The notes below the pieces were generated by a model, which did no database searches, was not told the origin of the DNA, and worked only from the letters and a program-made list of their open reading frames with translations. Positions 25,937 through 37,293 of a stretch of DNA of 64,000 nt are shown here, piece by piece. A program made the position numbers and the translations under genes. Location: positions 1,178,001-1,242,000 of the forward strand of contig NC_049563.1 of the NCBI RefSeq assembly GCF_013368755.1, given 5' to 3'. The stretch's first letter is position 1. Each line of letters begins with the position of its first letter. This DNA comes from Talaromyces rugulosus. Taxonomy: Eukaryota; Ascomycota; Eurotiomycetes; Eurotiales; Trichocomaceae.

Positions 25937-27529
25937 TCAGTTACTGCCAAAGTGACTCCTGAACCAGCCGCTAAGCCCCCCTCCTGGTGACGATGACTCA
26001 TCCTGATTGGGGTGATTCCGATCTGGCTCAGGAGGAGCCGAGAAACCTTGACGAGGTCCCGGACCGTTGCCACTGAATGTTGATGAGCTCCCAAAGCTCT
26101 GGGGGCGGCCGCCGTAGTAAGGAGAGCCGGAATGATCGTTGGAGGATTGAGGGTTTGGTGGGCTGCTCGGTATGATCATGGGATTGTTGCGAGTTCCGGG
26201 AGCTTCATCACTATTGTCTCAAATTAGAAGGAACGAACTGGAAATAAGCAAAAACTTTTCTTACCCTTCGTTGATCCCCCTTCTGCAGTGGGGACACGTA
26301 TTGTGCTGCTTCAACCATGACTCGATGCATTCGCCATGAAACCAGTGTTTGCATGGGAGCTGCGTTACTTCGGTCCCAAGCTCGACTGGATCCATACAAA
26401 TAGAGCATTCAGCCCTCCCTTCAGCCCCGAGCATTTCTGTGTTGATTGTCGTCTTGGGAAGAGACTGAATCGCCGTGTCTGTAGCGGGAGGTGCCCCCTG
26501 ATTTGTGTTCTGGTCGATGAGCTGTGAGATGACATGGTCAAGTTCTTCCTGCGAGTAAACAGCGTCGCCACCCATGCGGCCCCCGCTTAGCAGACTGACA
26601 AGCAATGAAAGAGGATGCATCTGGTTTCCACTACCGGCTCCCAAAATGTGAATTTCACCATTGTGACGATTCATGCTTTCTGGATCTGCTTCATTACGTA
26701 TAATATTGAAGATGCTGTATATAAAAATAAGCTTTATTCACGGTCAAAGAAATTTGGAGATCTTCAAGACATACTCGTTTAAATTGGTCAAGGGTAGATT
26801 TACTGGCTGTCTACCATTCGTATCCCTTGGGAATAATCCCGGAGGCCGTAGAAAGTTGCCACCGCCGAATTGCCCTCGATTCTCCGCATTCGAATTATAA
26901 TTATCTCGAGGAGAACTTGGGTTCTCCTCGTCCCAGGGATCCTCCCGGTCCGGAGTGAAGGCACCTCGACTCCGAGGGCCGTATGCACCGGTTATCTCTT
27001 GAAAGATGCTGCCAATAGTCTGCCTAAACGGATCTGTGGTGTCGATTGACTCAGGCGACCCCATGCTCCTGCGTCGACCGCCGGGCATTCCAGAGGTAAT
27101 GGTTGTGCGAGTCAGAGTGATTCGTCCATCTGGGGAGCGGTACGAGTGGCGACTGAGCCTGGGGCCGTTGCCGCTGTCGTTATATTGCGCATCATCCTCA
27201 TCATCGAGATTCTGCCATGGATTGTGATTAAACATCGAATATCTTGAATCATCCGAAGGTGGTCGTGGGGATCGAGAAGGTCGAGATGAGAATGGTGGTA
27301 ACGGCGGCGGGCTTGCCGATGCAAAGCCATCGGCGGGAGGTTCTTCGGTGTTTTGCTCAATCTATTACAGCAGTTAGACGTAGTTACATAGGAAGGTGGG
27401 TGTTGGGGGGGGGATTACAATTTCTATAAAATCCGAGCCACATCGTGGACACCTCAGTGCGGAGTCATCTTTAGGGGAAACGTTGTTGCACTCATAGCAT
27501 ATCACACTCTCCTCCCCGCTATCTGGCAT
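25937..27529 (-). CDS. RING-H2 E3 ubiquitin ligase, RNF126/RNF115-like
   Basis: About 470 residues in four exons. The N-terminus has a zinc ribbon (VICYECNNV ... LRCPRCGSDFIEI), the ubiquitin-binding BZF-type module of RNF126/RNF115. A long disordered middle follows, rich in Arg, Ser, Asp and Pro. The C-terminal half has a conserved region ILGAGSGNQMHP and a RING-H2 finger: CSICMDPVEL, then LPCKHWFHGECIESWLKQHN, then TCPHCRRG, with all eight ligands. The tail is Ser/Gly/Pro-rich, ending SGWFRSHFGSN. It is expected to move ubiquitin from an E2 to cytosolic substrates in protein quality control or trafficking; that is family knowledge. Start ATG 27529 is directly before the zinc ribbon. Introns lie near 27420-27363, 26780-26713 and 26264-26208. 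Confidence 0.9.
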
Positions 27530-28343
27530 GGTTGGTAAGGGGCGAGATCAAAAACCGATAGGAGATACCGACTCGTTCAGGAAAATCGCAGAGGCAGGAG
27601 CAAAGGCGATGGGTGCAAAAGGGATGAAGTCTAATCAAAGGCTGCGTGATTTGGAATCTGCCCGATTACCGGTGGGTCTGGTGGAAGTAGAAGGCGGAGG
27701 AAGGCTCGTGATGCAATCCGCAAGCCGACGATTGAGCCCAGGCTGAGCGAAAAGCTGCGGATAAATCCTATCACAGGAGATTCTTGAAGGACGGCCTATG
27801 CAGGGTTCTGTGTCGATTCTGGAGAAAAAGAGAGAGTGGAGTGAGCCTTACGGTGAATACTAACAACTATCAGTTGCAGGCGTGGATGGCGGCGGATGAC
27901 GTTAGCGCCCGAACAGGTCTGCGGATGGGCAAGAGTTTCTTAGATTCTTTTCGCCACAGAACGTGACTGGCACGATATTTTGCTGCGAGTGAAGTGATTG
28001 TCAAGAGTGAGAACACACGCAGTCGGTGTTGCAAATATGCTGTCATACTTTTCATACGTGTGGGATGGCTCTTTTTCACGCGGTCTTCTCCGAGTTTCTC
28101 CTTTCTTCGAAGCCGCTTTGTCGAACCCCTACAGCAAACGGCCAGAAAACAAAGAAAAAAAGCATGAAAATCAATTGGTATTAATGTCTGTTCGCCACGT
28201 AGACACGGTAAAGACATAGCAAAGAACGCCGCCGCCCATGCCCGTAATCATCTCAACAAAACAAAGTATATGTACGGAGTGGAAGAGGTTCCTATGTTAA
28301 CACACGACACCTATATATTTCACCATTTCCAAAGCTTATAAGC
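27530..28343. other. intergenic
   Basis: About 800 bases holding the promoter of the RING gene and the 3' side of FIS1. The open frames present have no recognisable domain. Nothing further seen. Confidence 0.4.
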
Positions 28344-28987
28344 TTATCGTCGGCGTGTGCCCTTGACGAGGAGACCGCCGACCAGTCCGGCGGCGAGGGC
28401 AATACCGCCAACAATAGCAACTCCGACCAGACCCTCCTTTGCGACCTTGTCGTCGATCAGTTGGCGCAGGCTGGCAGCCTGTAGGTTTCCGGGCTCGTGA
28501 TCGATCAATAGATCGTTGTACCGACGGGCTTCCGCATAGTTGCCCAGCTTGAAATTTCCGAGAGCGAGGTAGTAAAGGCATTCGCGGCGTCGTTCGGGGG
28601 CGCTGCGGAAGATTTCTGATAGAAGGCGAACGCCTTCTTGCTGCTCCGATCGGATATTTGATTTTATAAGCCCCTTTGTTGCTGCGGATTAGCCGGGGAG
28701 GACGAACGCGAGAGAATTGTGGTAGGACGTACCCAGGCATAGTTGAACTTGGTCTGGACTCCGACGTAGTCGCCTTCTTTTTCGTACTGTGCGCGGAGAA
28801 CCTGGAGCTCGGCGGGTTTCAGGGGGCTGTGGAAAGTTAGTTGCGATACATGTGGCAGGGAGAGTCGTCTGTGAAACTGGCCTCTCAGCGTCTGCGGCGT
28901 CTAGGTAGCAGTCAGTATCCATGCCGGCATGAGGCGCGCAATGCCACGGAGCGGGGGTAGACGAGACATACATGGCAGGTTGGACAT
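28344..28987 (-). CDS. FIS1: mitochondrial fission protein FIS1
   Basis: Tail-anchored outer-membrane adaptor for mitochondrial and peroxisomal fission, 152 residues in four exons (28987-28972, 28900-28882, 28826-28733, 28673-28344). The TPR-like core is clear: [60 protein letters not shown] and [16 protein letters not shown]-terminal membrane helix ([20 protein letters not shown]) is followed by the basic tail VKGTRRR. The second intron seems to start with GC, not GT: only the join E-S-PLKPAEL, cutting before GCCAGT at 28881, keeps the frame and the family's N-terminus. It has a good AACTAAC branch site. The first two exons are tiny, so the N-terminus is easily missed. Confidence 0.9.
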
Positions 28988-29293
28988 GTTGAACACTGAT
29001 AATTAATTCTTTTAAAAAAGACCCCGAGTTAGAAAGGCGACAGTCGTGAAAAAAGGCGACAGAAGCACAGCGGGGGAAGCGAAGACGATGATCGAGCGTC
29101 AAAACAGAGCGCAACTTGTGGCGGTGCAACCGGTGGAGTGACGCAATGGCAGCCTGCCGGGACTGTGGCGCGGCTGTGGCTGTTGCTCCCGCAACGCTTG
29201 TCGTCAACACTTGGCATGGTACATACACGCGAGGCACACGACATACTCCCAACTGGTATCAATTTACGCTGTTATTCCGAAGTATAGCCCTCC
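28988..29293. promoter_or_regulatory. divergent promoter FIS1 / SPC24
   Basis: 306 bases between the start codons of FIS1 and SPC24, GC-balanced, with no coding signal. It must serve both genes. Confidence 0.45.
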
Positions 29294-30005
29294 ATGCTGC
29301 TCGACGAGGATCCTGCCACTGTGTGTATTCTTCGCGCTTTAAATAAATAAATAAAACAACAGCTAATCCTCCTAGCTTGTCCACCACACAATCGGAAACT
29401 TCAACATCCAACCCGATAAACTCGCCGTCACTCGCATCAATGACTCCCTAGCCACGCTACAACAGTCGCGAGACCTGCGCATCCGCGACGCAGAGACGTC
29501 TTTGCGCAAACTATCTCGAAACTTGAAATCGCTGGAGACCAACTACGACGAAACGGTTGCCGCGCACGATCCCGGGCGCCACGCGCACGAGATCCTCGAC
29601 CTCGATGCTCAAAAGTTCCGCACTGCAAAGGCAGCGTCGGACCTGGAAATCGAGTCGGAGCGGCTGGAAGGCGAGTTGGAGATGCTGAAGGAGCGATTAG
29701 CAGAGCTCGAGGCGCAGGGACTGGAGGGCGACGAGACTGTGCGCCGCGAGAGAGAGGCTGACGATGCGACAATGTAAGTTTTCAGGTTGTAAAATCTCTC
29801 GGGGTAAATCTTTAACAGCATCCACAGACTACGCCTCAAAGTGTACCGCTCCCTGGGCATTGATGTCGAAGCCGACGAAGCCGGAAACTACAACAAGGCC
29901 ATTATTCGCAACAGCCGCAAAGGTGACGTTCATGTGGTCAACATCGACCCGAAGTTTTCACGATTCTTCTACGCCAACTATTTCTGGCAAACCATGCAGG
30001 GTTGA
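29294..30005 (+). CDS. SPC24: kinetochore protein Spc24 (Ndc80 complex)
   Basis: Subunit of the Ndc80 complex that, with Spc25, anchors Ndc80-Nuf2 to the inner kinetochore. 200 residues, exons 29294-29320, 29376-29773 and 29828-30005. Exon 1 encodes only MLLDEDPAT. The middle is a long coiled coil ([40 protein letters not shown]). The C-terminal globular domain has [36 protein letters not shown] and the ending [13 protein letters not shown], matching fungal Spc24. Divergent from FIS1 over a short promoter. Confidence 0.93.
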
Positions 30006-30176
30006 AATGCAGAGATAACGTGGTATTGCAATATTGATGACGAAAGGCGTTTACTGTTTACGGGTGGAAATGGTCTTGTTTTGAATAATATACCCCTGAT
30101 TTCATACATTAACAATATACAAATATACCTTTTTGAAAATGACCAGACTATAGTCATAGTAGTGGTAGTTAAACAT

Positions 30177-30747
30177 CTAGAAGAAAGCCGCCCAGGCTTG
30201 CACGGAGCCCGCAAGAAGCACCGCAGCACTGGTGTCTTTGGCTCCATGGCCATAATACCAGACACTGCTTCCGTAGAGCAGAAAAACCAAGATACCAGCA
30301 ATTCCTTTATCAACCGGATCGGTCAAGCCGTTTGGAAGATCCAGGGCAGACCAGCGGTAGTTGACCAGCGCTTCACCAGTCAGTCGATTAGTTTCAGAGC
30401 TTCTCTTATAAACTCACCAGTAATCAAAAAGAAAAGACTACCCTATCGCATCCCATCAATTCATGTTAGCAACAATCTGCGCTCGCTCTTTGTGGCGATG
30501 TGGCAATGCTATAGCGACGTACCTGATACCAGCCAGAAGTCGAGTATGCTCTGGGGATTGCCGGTAGGCTCTTAAACTTGGGGTCCGCCATCCATTTTGG
30601 TGCTATTGCCTGTGATTACAAACAGAGACAATCAATACTCTTCCTAATGATACACTGGAATACTTGATGTGCGGGGACGCGACTCACGGTATGCGCAACC
30701 GAGGTCGCCACGAGTGTAAGCGCCGTGATCACAAATTTGTTCGGCAT
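30177..30747 (-). CDS. small hydrophobic membrane protein, unknown function
   Basis: A 121-residue protein in four exons (30747-30688, 30609-30523, 30442-30418, 30370-30177). It starts MPNKFVITALTLVATSVAHT, a possible signal anchor or first helix, then a soluble stretch AIAPKWMADPKFKSLPAIPR, a helix around GSLFFLITALVNYRW, a helix IAGILVFLLYGSSVWYYGHG, and a final hydrophobic stretch AAVLLAGSVQAWAAFF at the very C-terminus. The three introns have standard ends (GTGAGT, GTACGT, GTGAGT donors) and keep frame, which argues for a real gene. I do not recognise the family. It converges with SPC24 (172 bases between stops). Confidence 0.65.
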
Positions 30748-31238
30748 ATTGAGCTTGGCCTTTGATTATGAATTTGTTTTAAATTCGATTTCAAATGAGA
30801 AGATGGTTTAATTGAATAGAAAAGTTGAAGAGTAAGTTTTATGACGTTGATAGAGAGAAAGCTTAGGGCCCCGTTTTCTTGAACCGAGGCTAAAGCTCCG
30901 ACCTATTATACTTTTTTACTAGTATGTCTAGGGCAATAAAATATAAAATATAAAATATACAAGAATAGACCACCATGCATAGCAGTGTCTGTAACAAGAC
31001 ACCATAGTGACCAAACAGAGCGTTAGCTCTCTATGTAAGCTGCCTGTTACAGCGACAGGCAGAGCTTCATCGGTATGTGATTTACAAAGCTGTCTGGGTC
31101 AGGATGAGTGGCGCCTTGATCGCTCAGATGGAGTGAGCGAACATCTGTTTTTTCACGGAAAAGGCTGGGAAAGCTGGATCGGAATTCCTCGCGGGTATTC
31201 CTGGATAGGCTGTGTCGCGAATTGACGCCGTTGAGCTG
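30748..31238. other. intergenic
   Basis: About 490 bases: promoter of the small membrane-protein gene and 3' end of RRG7. No coding signal recognised. Confidence 0.4.
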
Positions 31239-32213
31239 TCAACGCGGAAACCTTTCTTTTAGCAGAGCCAAAACTTCATCCTTCTTCGTAGCAATCGCTT
31301 CCTTGTTGCAACTCAAAACTGCCCCTGGGCCCATGTCAGGGAAAACATCCATAACCGTGTCCAAGAGCATAGATTTCTCCGCGTTTGACAAGTTCTCCGA
31401 ATCCCAAAGAGCTAGCCACTCGGTCTCTTTTTTGGTCATTTCCCTTTCCATATGATCCATATCCGGCAAATCCGTTCCATCCCACGTAAGTACCACTTCA
31501 GGCCGTGCAGGATCACCAGAAGCCACAGTAGGAGAAGGAGAAGAAGTCTGCGGTGATGATTGATATCTCATGTCCACCCCGAGTGCCGCAAACCCCATCA
31601 TCTCTTCCACCTTTGAATTCCACAGAACCTGTCTGATCACCCCATCACGCTCCATCATGACCCAAAACAGCGGATAAACGCTACGCATCAGCGTATTCCT
31701 CACACCCCTTGTGGCTTCTCTGGGACTGATCAATATCGCCAGCTTATCCGTCGTCCGCCAGCCAGTGGGCGAATGCCGGAAAGCGCCCTCGAGCTCCCTG
31801 ACCAGGTTCGGGCCTAATTTTGTGCTCAGAGCTTTACATTGCACGACTACGCGAACTGGCGCCAGCAAGGTTCGGCCGGGGATGTGCCAGGTGCCGACAA
31901 GATCTGTGCCGGCGTCGTCGCGGCCGCCAATGCGATGGAGATCGAACGCAAAACGGCGCAGGCTTTTCAGCACCGTGTACTCGTAGTGTGTACCGACATA
32001 TGTCGTGCTGGTTTCTGGAAGCGCAGTGCGCTGCGCATATGAAAGGAACGAGGGTAGATCATTGTGGTTCTGCGATGAAGCCGACGACGGCGCGGTCGGG
32101 ATGTTGAAGAGCCGCCGAGTAAAGGGACCGATTTGCGGGCATATTCGAGTAGACGAGAATGAGCGAATGAGACTGGCCGGTATTGTGCTGTGTGGTGGTT
32201 TTTGAAACAGCAT
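31239..32213 (-). CDS. RRG7: RRG7-type mitochondrial protein with PD-(D/E)XK nuclease-like fold
   Basis: 324 residues, single exon. Resembles Rrg7, a mitochondrial protein required for respiratory growth in yeast. The N-terminus is basic and Ser-rich without early acidic residues (MLFQKPPHSTIPASLIRSFS), fitting a matrix targeting signal. The core shows nuclease-fold residues: Glu in GTHYEYTVLKSL, Asp in GGRDDAGTDLVGTWHI and the Q-x-K of VRVVVQCKAL, the E...D...QxK pattern of restriction-endonuclease-like enzymes. The C-terminal 80 residues are family-specific. Activity is inferred from the motif. Head-to-head with MED21. Confidence 0.85.
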   Translation of the reverse strand: MLFQKPPHSTIPASLIRSFSSTRICPQIGPFTRRLFNIPTAPSSASSQNHNDLPSFLSYAQRTALPETSTTYVGTHYEYTVLKSLRRFAFDLHRIGGRDDAGTDLVGTWHIPGRTLLAPVRVVVQCKALSTKLGPNLVRELEGAFRHSPTGWRTTDKLAILISPREATRGVRNTLMRSVYPLFWVMMERDGVIRQVLWNSKVEEMMGFAALGVDMRYQSSPQTSSPSPTVASGDPARPEVVLTWDGTDLPDMDHMEREMTKKETEWLALWDSENLSNAEKSMLLDTVMDVFPDMGPGAVLSCNKEAIATKKDEVLALLKERFPR

Positions 32214-32434
32214 TTCCTCCAGCTGAGCTTGCTGAGGAGAGAACGGAGGAGCAGAGCAGCAGCAGCTTGGGGCGGAAGTGGCACCTGCGCTCTCCGAGCT
32301 TATTTAGAGTTGGGCTCCGCATCTTCATCTTCTTTCAACTGCCAAACTTGACTTCACTCCTACATCCAGTTTTTTTCGTTGTTCTCAACTTGACCTGCAA
32401 AACCCCAGACCACTATCACAGCCTACAATTTACC
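32214..32434. promoter_or_regulatory. divergent promoter RRG7 / MED21
   Basis: 221 bases between the two start codons, pyrimidine-rich toward MED21. It must drive both genes. Confidence 0.45.
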
Positions 32435-33134
32435 ATGGCTGACATTCTCACACAACTGCAAACATGTCTCGACCAGGTACCTCCAACCCCTCCAAAACCA
32501 CCCGCATTGCAACCAACTAACGAAAACCTTTTGGGGGGAAAAACAGCTAGCCACACAATTCTACGCAACGCTCTGCTATCTCACAACCTACCATGACCAT
32601 CTCCCCGCCTCATCTCCTCCTCAATCCGCCGGTCTGACCGACACCATGCCCTCGCTCGCCAAGATCCCTCGCAACCAACCCACCGCGGCACCCATGCCCG
32701 CCGGTGCAGCCGCAAAGCAGACAACCGCCGAACAACAGCAAGGCCAGGGTTCTCCGTCTCTGGGAGCTGGAGAGTCGTCGACTTTACCTCCAGGTGCAGG
32801 ATCGACTGCTGTTCTCATGCCGGGACAAGGGGACCCAGATCAACCGCCACTGCCAGATCCTCCAGCGCTGTTTGCGTATAGACAAAAGGAGTTGGCACGG
32901 GATTTGATTATCAAGGAGCAACAGATTGAATACCTGATTAGCCGGCTTCCAGGAATTGGCTCGTCCGAGGCTGAGCAGGAGGCGCGCATCCGTGAATTGG
33001 AAGGGGAGTTGAGGCATGTGCACGTTGAGAGGGAGCGCAAGGCACAAGAGCTGAAAAAGTTAGGGAAGAAGCTCGAAGCGGTGCTAGGAACTGTGGAAAG
33101 GGGTATCTTTGCAGACCGCAAAAGTGAAGAATAG
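32435..33134 (+). CDS. MED21: Mediator complex subunit 21 (Srb7)
   Basis: Middle-module subunit of Mediator, forming a coiled-coil heterodimer with Med7; nuclear. 209 residues, exons 32435-32476 and 32547-33134. The N-terminus [14 protein letters not shown] joins [18 protein letters not shown], the conserved Med21 start. A Pro/Ala/Gln-rich insert follows, then [20 protein letters not shown] and [20 protein letters not shown], and a C-terminal coiled coil ([20 protein letters not shown]). The length is usual for ascomycete Med21. Confidence 0.93.
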
Positions 33135-33673
33135 TTTGGGTTGTAAGGACATCTGGAGTTTTTCTGCTTTTTCTTCTCTCTTGATATTTATGATACCCTG
33201 GAACGTCATTCTGCTAAAACAATAGAAATCTCATTACTGAAATCAACTAAATACTAATTATCGAAACGAAACTGTAACCGGCGGACTTGCGTCCTTGCCT
33301 TGTATCTCAGTGGTGTATTCTCGCTCTTGCAAAGCCATTTGTATATGTAGTAGATGAAAACGCGACGATGGCAGTCTAGATCATGAGAGCGATAACGTAT
33401 ATAATGAATAAAAATCCGTATAATAAATCGATCTTGTGTGTTTGCGAACCAGATTATTGGTATTAGAAGCCGTGCTGCACGATAGCCGGTTTCGAGAATA
33501 AAAAAAGGAAAGTCGAAGAAATAAATCCAAGTCGAATAACTTCAAGGCGCCAGGGTATCCATGCAATCTATGCCATTATAGCAACGCCATTCTCGCCGTA
33601 AATAGGTCAAATCGGTCCCAAAAATTTAAAAAGTTCGCGTCTTTTCTCTTTCGATGTGTAGAATGAGAGAAAA
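33135..33673. other. intergenic between convergent genes
   Basis: About 540 bases between the ends of MED21 and the SNF2 gene. AT-rich, presumably both 3' untranslated regions. No gene seen. Confidence 0.4.
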
Positions 33674-36600
33674 TCATCGGAATAGGCTTCTATAAGCTTG
33701 CATCCTCGCCTCCTGAACTTCACGTTTGTCTAGCTTGCCGCGGGCCATACTATCCTCGGCCAGCTGCTGTTTCTTCTTGGCCATTTCGAATATCTTCTCT
33801 TCGATGCTAGCCTTCATGAGAAACTGGATGGTGGTCACGTCGCGAGTCTGGCCCAGACGATGTACACGGTCCACAGCCTGCGCTACTGATGCTGGGTTGT
33901 ATTGTGGCTCCATGACATACACGCGAGATGCACTCGTCAAGTTCAGACCAACTCCTCCTGCTCCGATAGTCGCCAAGAGTATTGTGATGCTATCGTCTTT
34001 GGCAAAGATATCCAGTGCTTGATTGCGGGCTGCGAGTGTCATTGTTCCATCAATTCGCGTAAATCCCTTCAAACCATTGTCTTTCAAGGCAATCTCAATG
34101 AGATCTAGATGAGACGTCCAGCCGGAAAATATAACACTCTTTATAGGGGCTTGATCTTCCGATCGAGCGCTTTCTTCTGCTGTGTCTAGTAAATGGGAAA
34201 TCAGTGCCTTTGTTTTGGTGTGCGGCCCTTCATATTCCCCAAGCATCTTTGCCTTTTTTCGACTATTCTTTGCCTCGGCGCGGCTCTCTGTGTACTGCTG
34301 GAGGCCCGAAATCGTGATTGCTGAATACGTTGCTGGAATCCAGCCTTCACAAACCAAGCATTTAGTCTGTTCAGATGTAAGCTCCGATTGAATCACAAAA
34401 TTCTTTTTTATCGGCGTAAAACAGTCTAGGCAAAGAACGTCGAAGCAGGGTAGCATCACAGCCATCGGATCTTTTGTATCTGTTGTGCTAGACTCGGTGG
34501 CATGTTCGACAAGCTGTTTATTGCATACTGCGCAAACCGCTGCTGAAGACTCTTCCATGAGGCTAAACATCTCATATGCCTTTCGGTCAATAGCACCGGT
34601 TGGCTCTTCCCCTTCCCCTTCTTCAAGATCGATGGCGTCATGGACACTCATTCCCTTCAGCCTTTCTCGGTCCTCCTTGTCAAGCAATTCTTTGCCATGG
34701 GCGCTGATCTGGCGTAGAATCATCATTGCCTTGAGGACATGGTGATACATCCTGCCACCTATAGTGCCCTTGCTTTCATTTGCTATGACTTTCATCATCA
34801 GATCGGACTCCTTACGGAAAAACTCATGAAGCTGGGCTTCCTGTTCAGAAAACTCCAACATGACTATCTTATCTTGTCGAGGAGGCAGATTTATCTTATC
34901 TTTCACACGGCGCAGCGTGAATGAATCGACCAAGACGCGGAGGCTTGCAAACACAGTGGGGTCTCCAACCTTGAAACGACTGAGAATGATAGCAGCAAAT
35001 TTGGCCTTTTCATCATACGGATAGAGTCGCAGAAACTTGGTGACGGATGCAAGGTCCTCAAGACGGTTTTGAACAGGTGTTCCAGTAACAGACCAACGGC
35101 GCTGGCCGTTCAACCGAAAAATTGCTTGGCTCTGCGCTGTGCTCTGCTCACGAATAACATGGGCTTCATCCAGAACAATCCGGAACATGTTCATTCTAAG
35201 AAGCGGGCTGAGGCCGCGCTTCGAGCCGCGACCACTGAGTTCACTGAGTATGGTGCTATATGTCGTAATCACCAAATCATACTGGCGCAGTTCATCAATA
35301 TCGGTCGTCCTTGAAGGCCCGTGAAAGACATAATAAGAAATTGCCCCTTCTTCCAGGTGCTCCTTGACTTGAGACACCCAGTTGTTCACAGTGCTAAGAG
35401 GCGAAACGAGAAGCGTGGTTTTTGTGTTGCGAATCCCAGGGTGGTTACGTACAATGTCTGGGAGCGGTGATCGCTTTTCCCACTCCGTGGACTCCGCCAG
35501 TGTTCCAACAACAAGGGACAGGATACTCAATGTTTTTCCGAGGCCCATCATATCAGCCAAGAGACCCCCGTAAGTTTGAGGAGGCTCTTCACCGAGGACG
35601 GTTCCGCTGATAATTTCACGGAATCTCGTAGAGCCGTTCGAAGCTTGGACCATTCGCCATAGAGAATTATTGTCTTCTTCCTTGAATCCGTATTTGCGGT
35701 TTTTCTCCTTCTCGATCATAAACCAGAGAGCTTGTTTTTGGTGCCGAAGAAGCGGCGTGCGAACCATCGGAGAAGCATCCAGTTCAGGGATATTATCTGT
35801 AGTTCGGAGTTGATCGAACATCTTCATGACCGCATCATTCACTTCTTCAGCAGTGCGAACTTCAAAAGGGGCCGCGGTTCGTGAACGTGGGGTATTAGAT
35901 GGACCATAGTTGGGCTGAGTACGTCTTCTCACGGAATGCGGATTGAACACAGGTATTCCTTGCTCAACCATAGATGGAGTTCCCAGCCAAACATTATTCC
36001 GACCCAGCACATCTCCCACCATTTCTGCATGCTTTCTCATGCCATACAGATTGATTGAAGCACGGTAAAACTCTGAACAGTGCTGCCATTCTATTTCATT
36101 TGGCTGCCTCCGTCGAAGTTCCAGGCGAGCTGTCATGCTGACTGTCATATGCTGAGAGTCTAGCAATGGCACAAGGGCCGCAGCTGTCCTAGCATCAATT
36201 GCGCCAAAAGTCCGACCATGAGGATCGCTCACGTCGATCCTGTTCCCCATGCCAGGTTGGTGCCGGATTCCCAGCTTGATAGCCGGCCAATCACGCGTCC
36301 AATCAGCAAAGAAATTGTTCGGTGCTGGTTTGGGAACCAGGTGAGCTTGCACCGTCGCGCCATCGATTTTACCATAGCATACTTTCTGGGTACTCAAATC
36401 GACCGATCCAGTGACTTCTATATCGTCATCGTCATCTTTCGATGCAGAAGCAGCGGTGGCGGCGGCTTCTATGATAACAGTTAGCGTTTGTGATATTAAA
36501 CGTAGGGTATTGCAATCATTTGTTTTACCTCTTGTAAGATCAACGACTTGTGCAGTCTGGTTAGATAATTGCCTCCCCTCTTTCATGTATTCGCCGAGAC

Positions 36601-37293
36601 CACTGTTCCCAGATACGTCGAACTGTGGCTTGGTCCTAGCAATCGGTTTCTCGTCAACGTCAGTCCTGATGCGTTTTTTGGGTTGATCCTCCCGGCGCTC
36701 AACATTGTGCAAGTCTTCAATCAGAGACCGATGCTCCAAGTTTAGTCCTTCGTCCTGTCTGAGGCGCTTCGAGTGTGCCTGCCCGTCTTCTGAGCTAGAC
36801 AGCTCCTCGGTGTTCACAAATTCGAATTCGATATTATTCCCAGCAGTTGCAGTTGGTTTAGAGGGCGGTGGATTTTTGCGTGAGGGAGATGAAGGATGTG
36901 ACCTTATCGCCGGGGGCTGGCCATCCATGCCGGATATTTGTTTGTTTGCGAGAGACATCTGCGCAGGTGCTGTTACAGCATTACCGATATTGACTGGTGT
37001 TCGTTCTGTCTTGTTTGAACCTTGACAGTGTAAGCTGGATTCGTCCATGACAAGAAGATTTCCGGAGGCAGGGGGTAGAAGAGAAACGGCAAAAAAAAAA
37101 AGGACGGTGGGATGAAGAGATGAGGAAGGAAGAAGAAGAGGGGGAGGAAGAAATTGCCCCAGATGTTGTCGCAAGTTCTCACAAATGGAAATAAGGCGGG
37201 GCAAGCCAGAGTATATGTACCAAACTCACCTTTTGAGTTCATCTGTTTCCTGTAGGACCGCGGGTCCAGGAGCAGCGCAGCTTGCGACGCCAT
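33674..37293 (-). CDS. RAD5/HLTF-like SNF2 ATPase with RING finger
   Basis: Nuclear SWI2/SNF2-family DNA translocase with a RING between its helicase lobes, the layout of RAD5, RAD16 and HLTF, which act in post-replication or excision repair. About 1116-1136 residues. Exon 1 (37293-37230, MASQAALLLDPRSYRKQ) joins at 37020 to GSNKTERTPVN over a 209-base intron; a start at MDESSLHCQ (about 37048) inside that intron is the alternative. Motifs: LLRHQKQALWFM, Walker A GGLLADMMGLGKT, DEAH in VLDEAHVIRE, VTGTPVQNRLEDL, and in lobe 2 FSGWTSHLDLIEIAL, GVGLNLTSASRVYVMEPQYN, VDRVHRLGQTRDV. The RING has CAVC, LPCFDVLCLDC and CLVC, where the usual His is Asp. An in-frame 60-base intron may lie at 36469-36528. 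Confidence 0.88.

Noticed and set aside
37021..37204. Alternative N-terminus of the SNF2 protein starting MPRLISICENL
   Set aside because: It is Pro/Leu/Phe-rich because it reads through a polypyrimidine tract. The exon MASQAALLLDPRSYRKQ plus a 209-base intron explains the region better.
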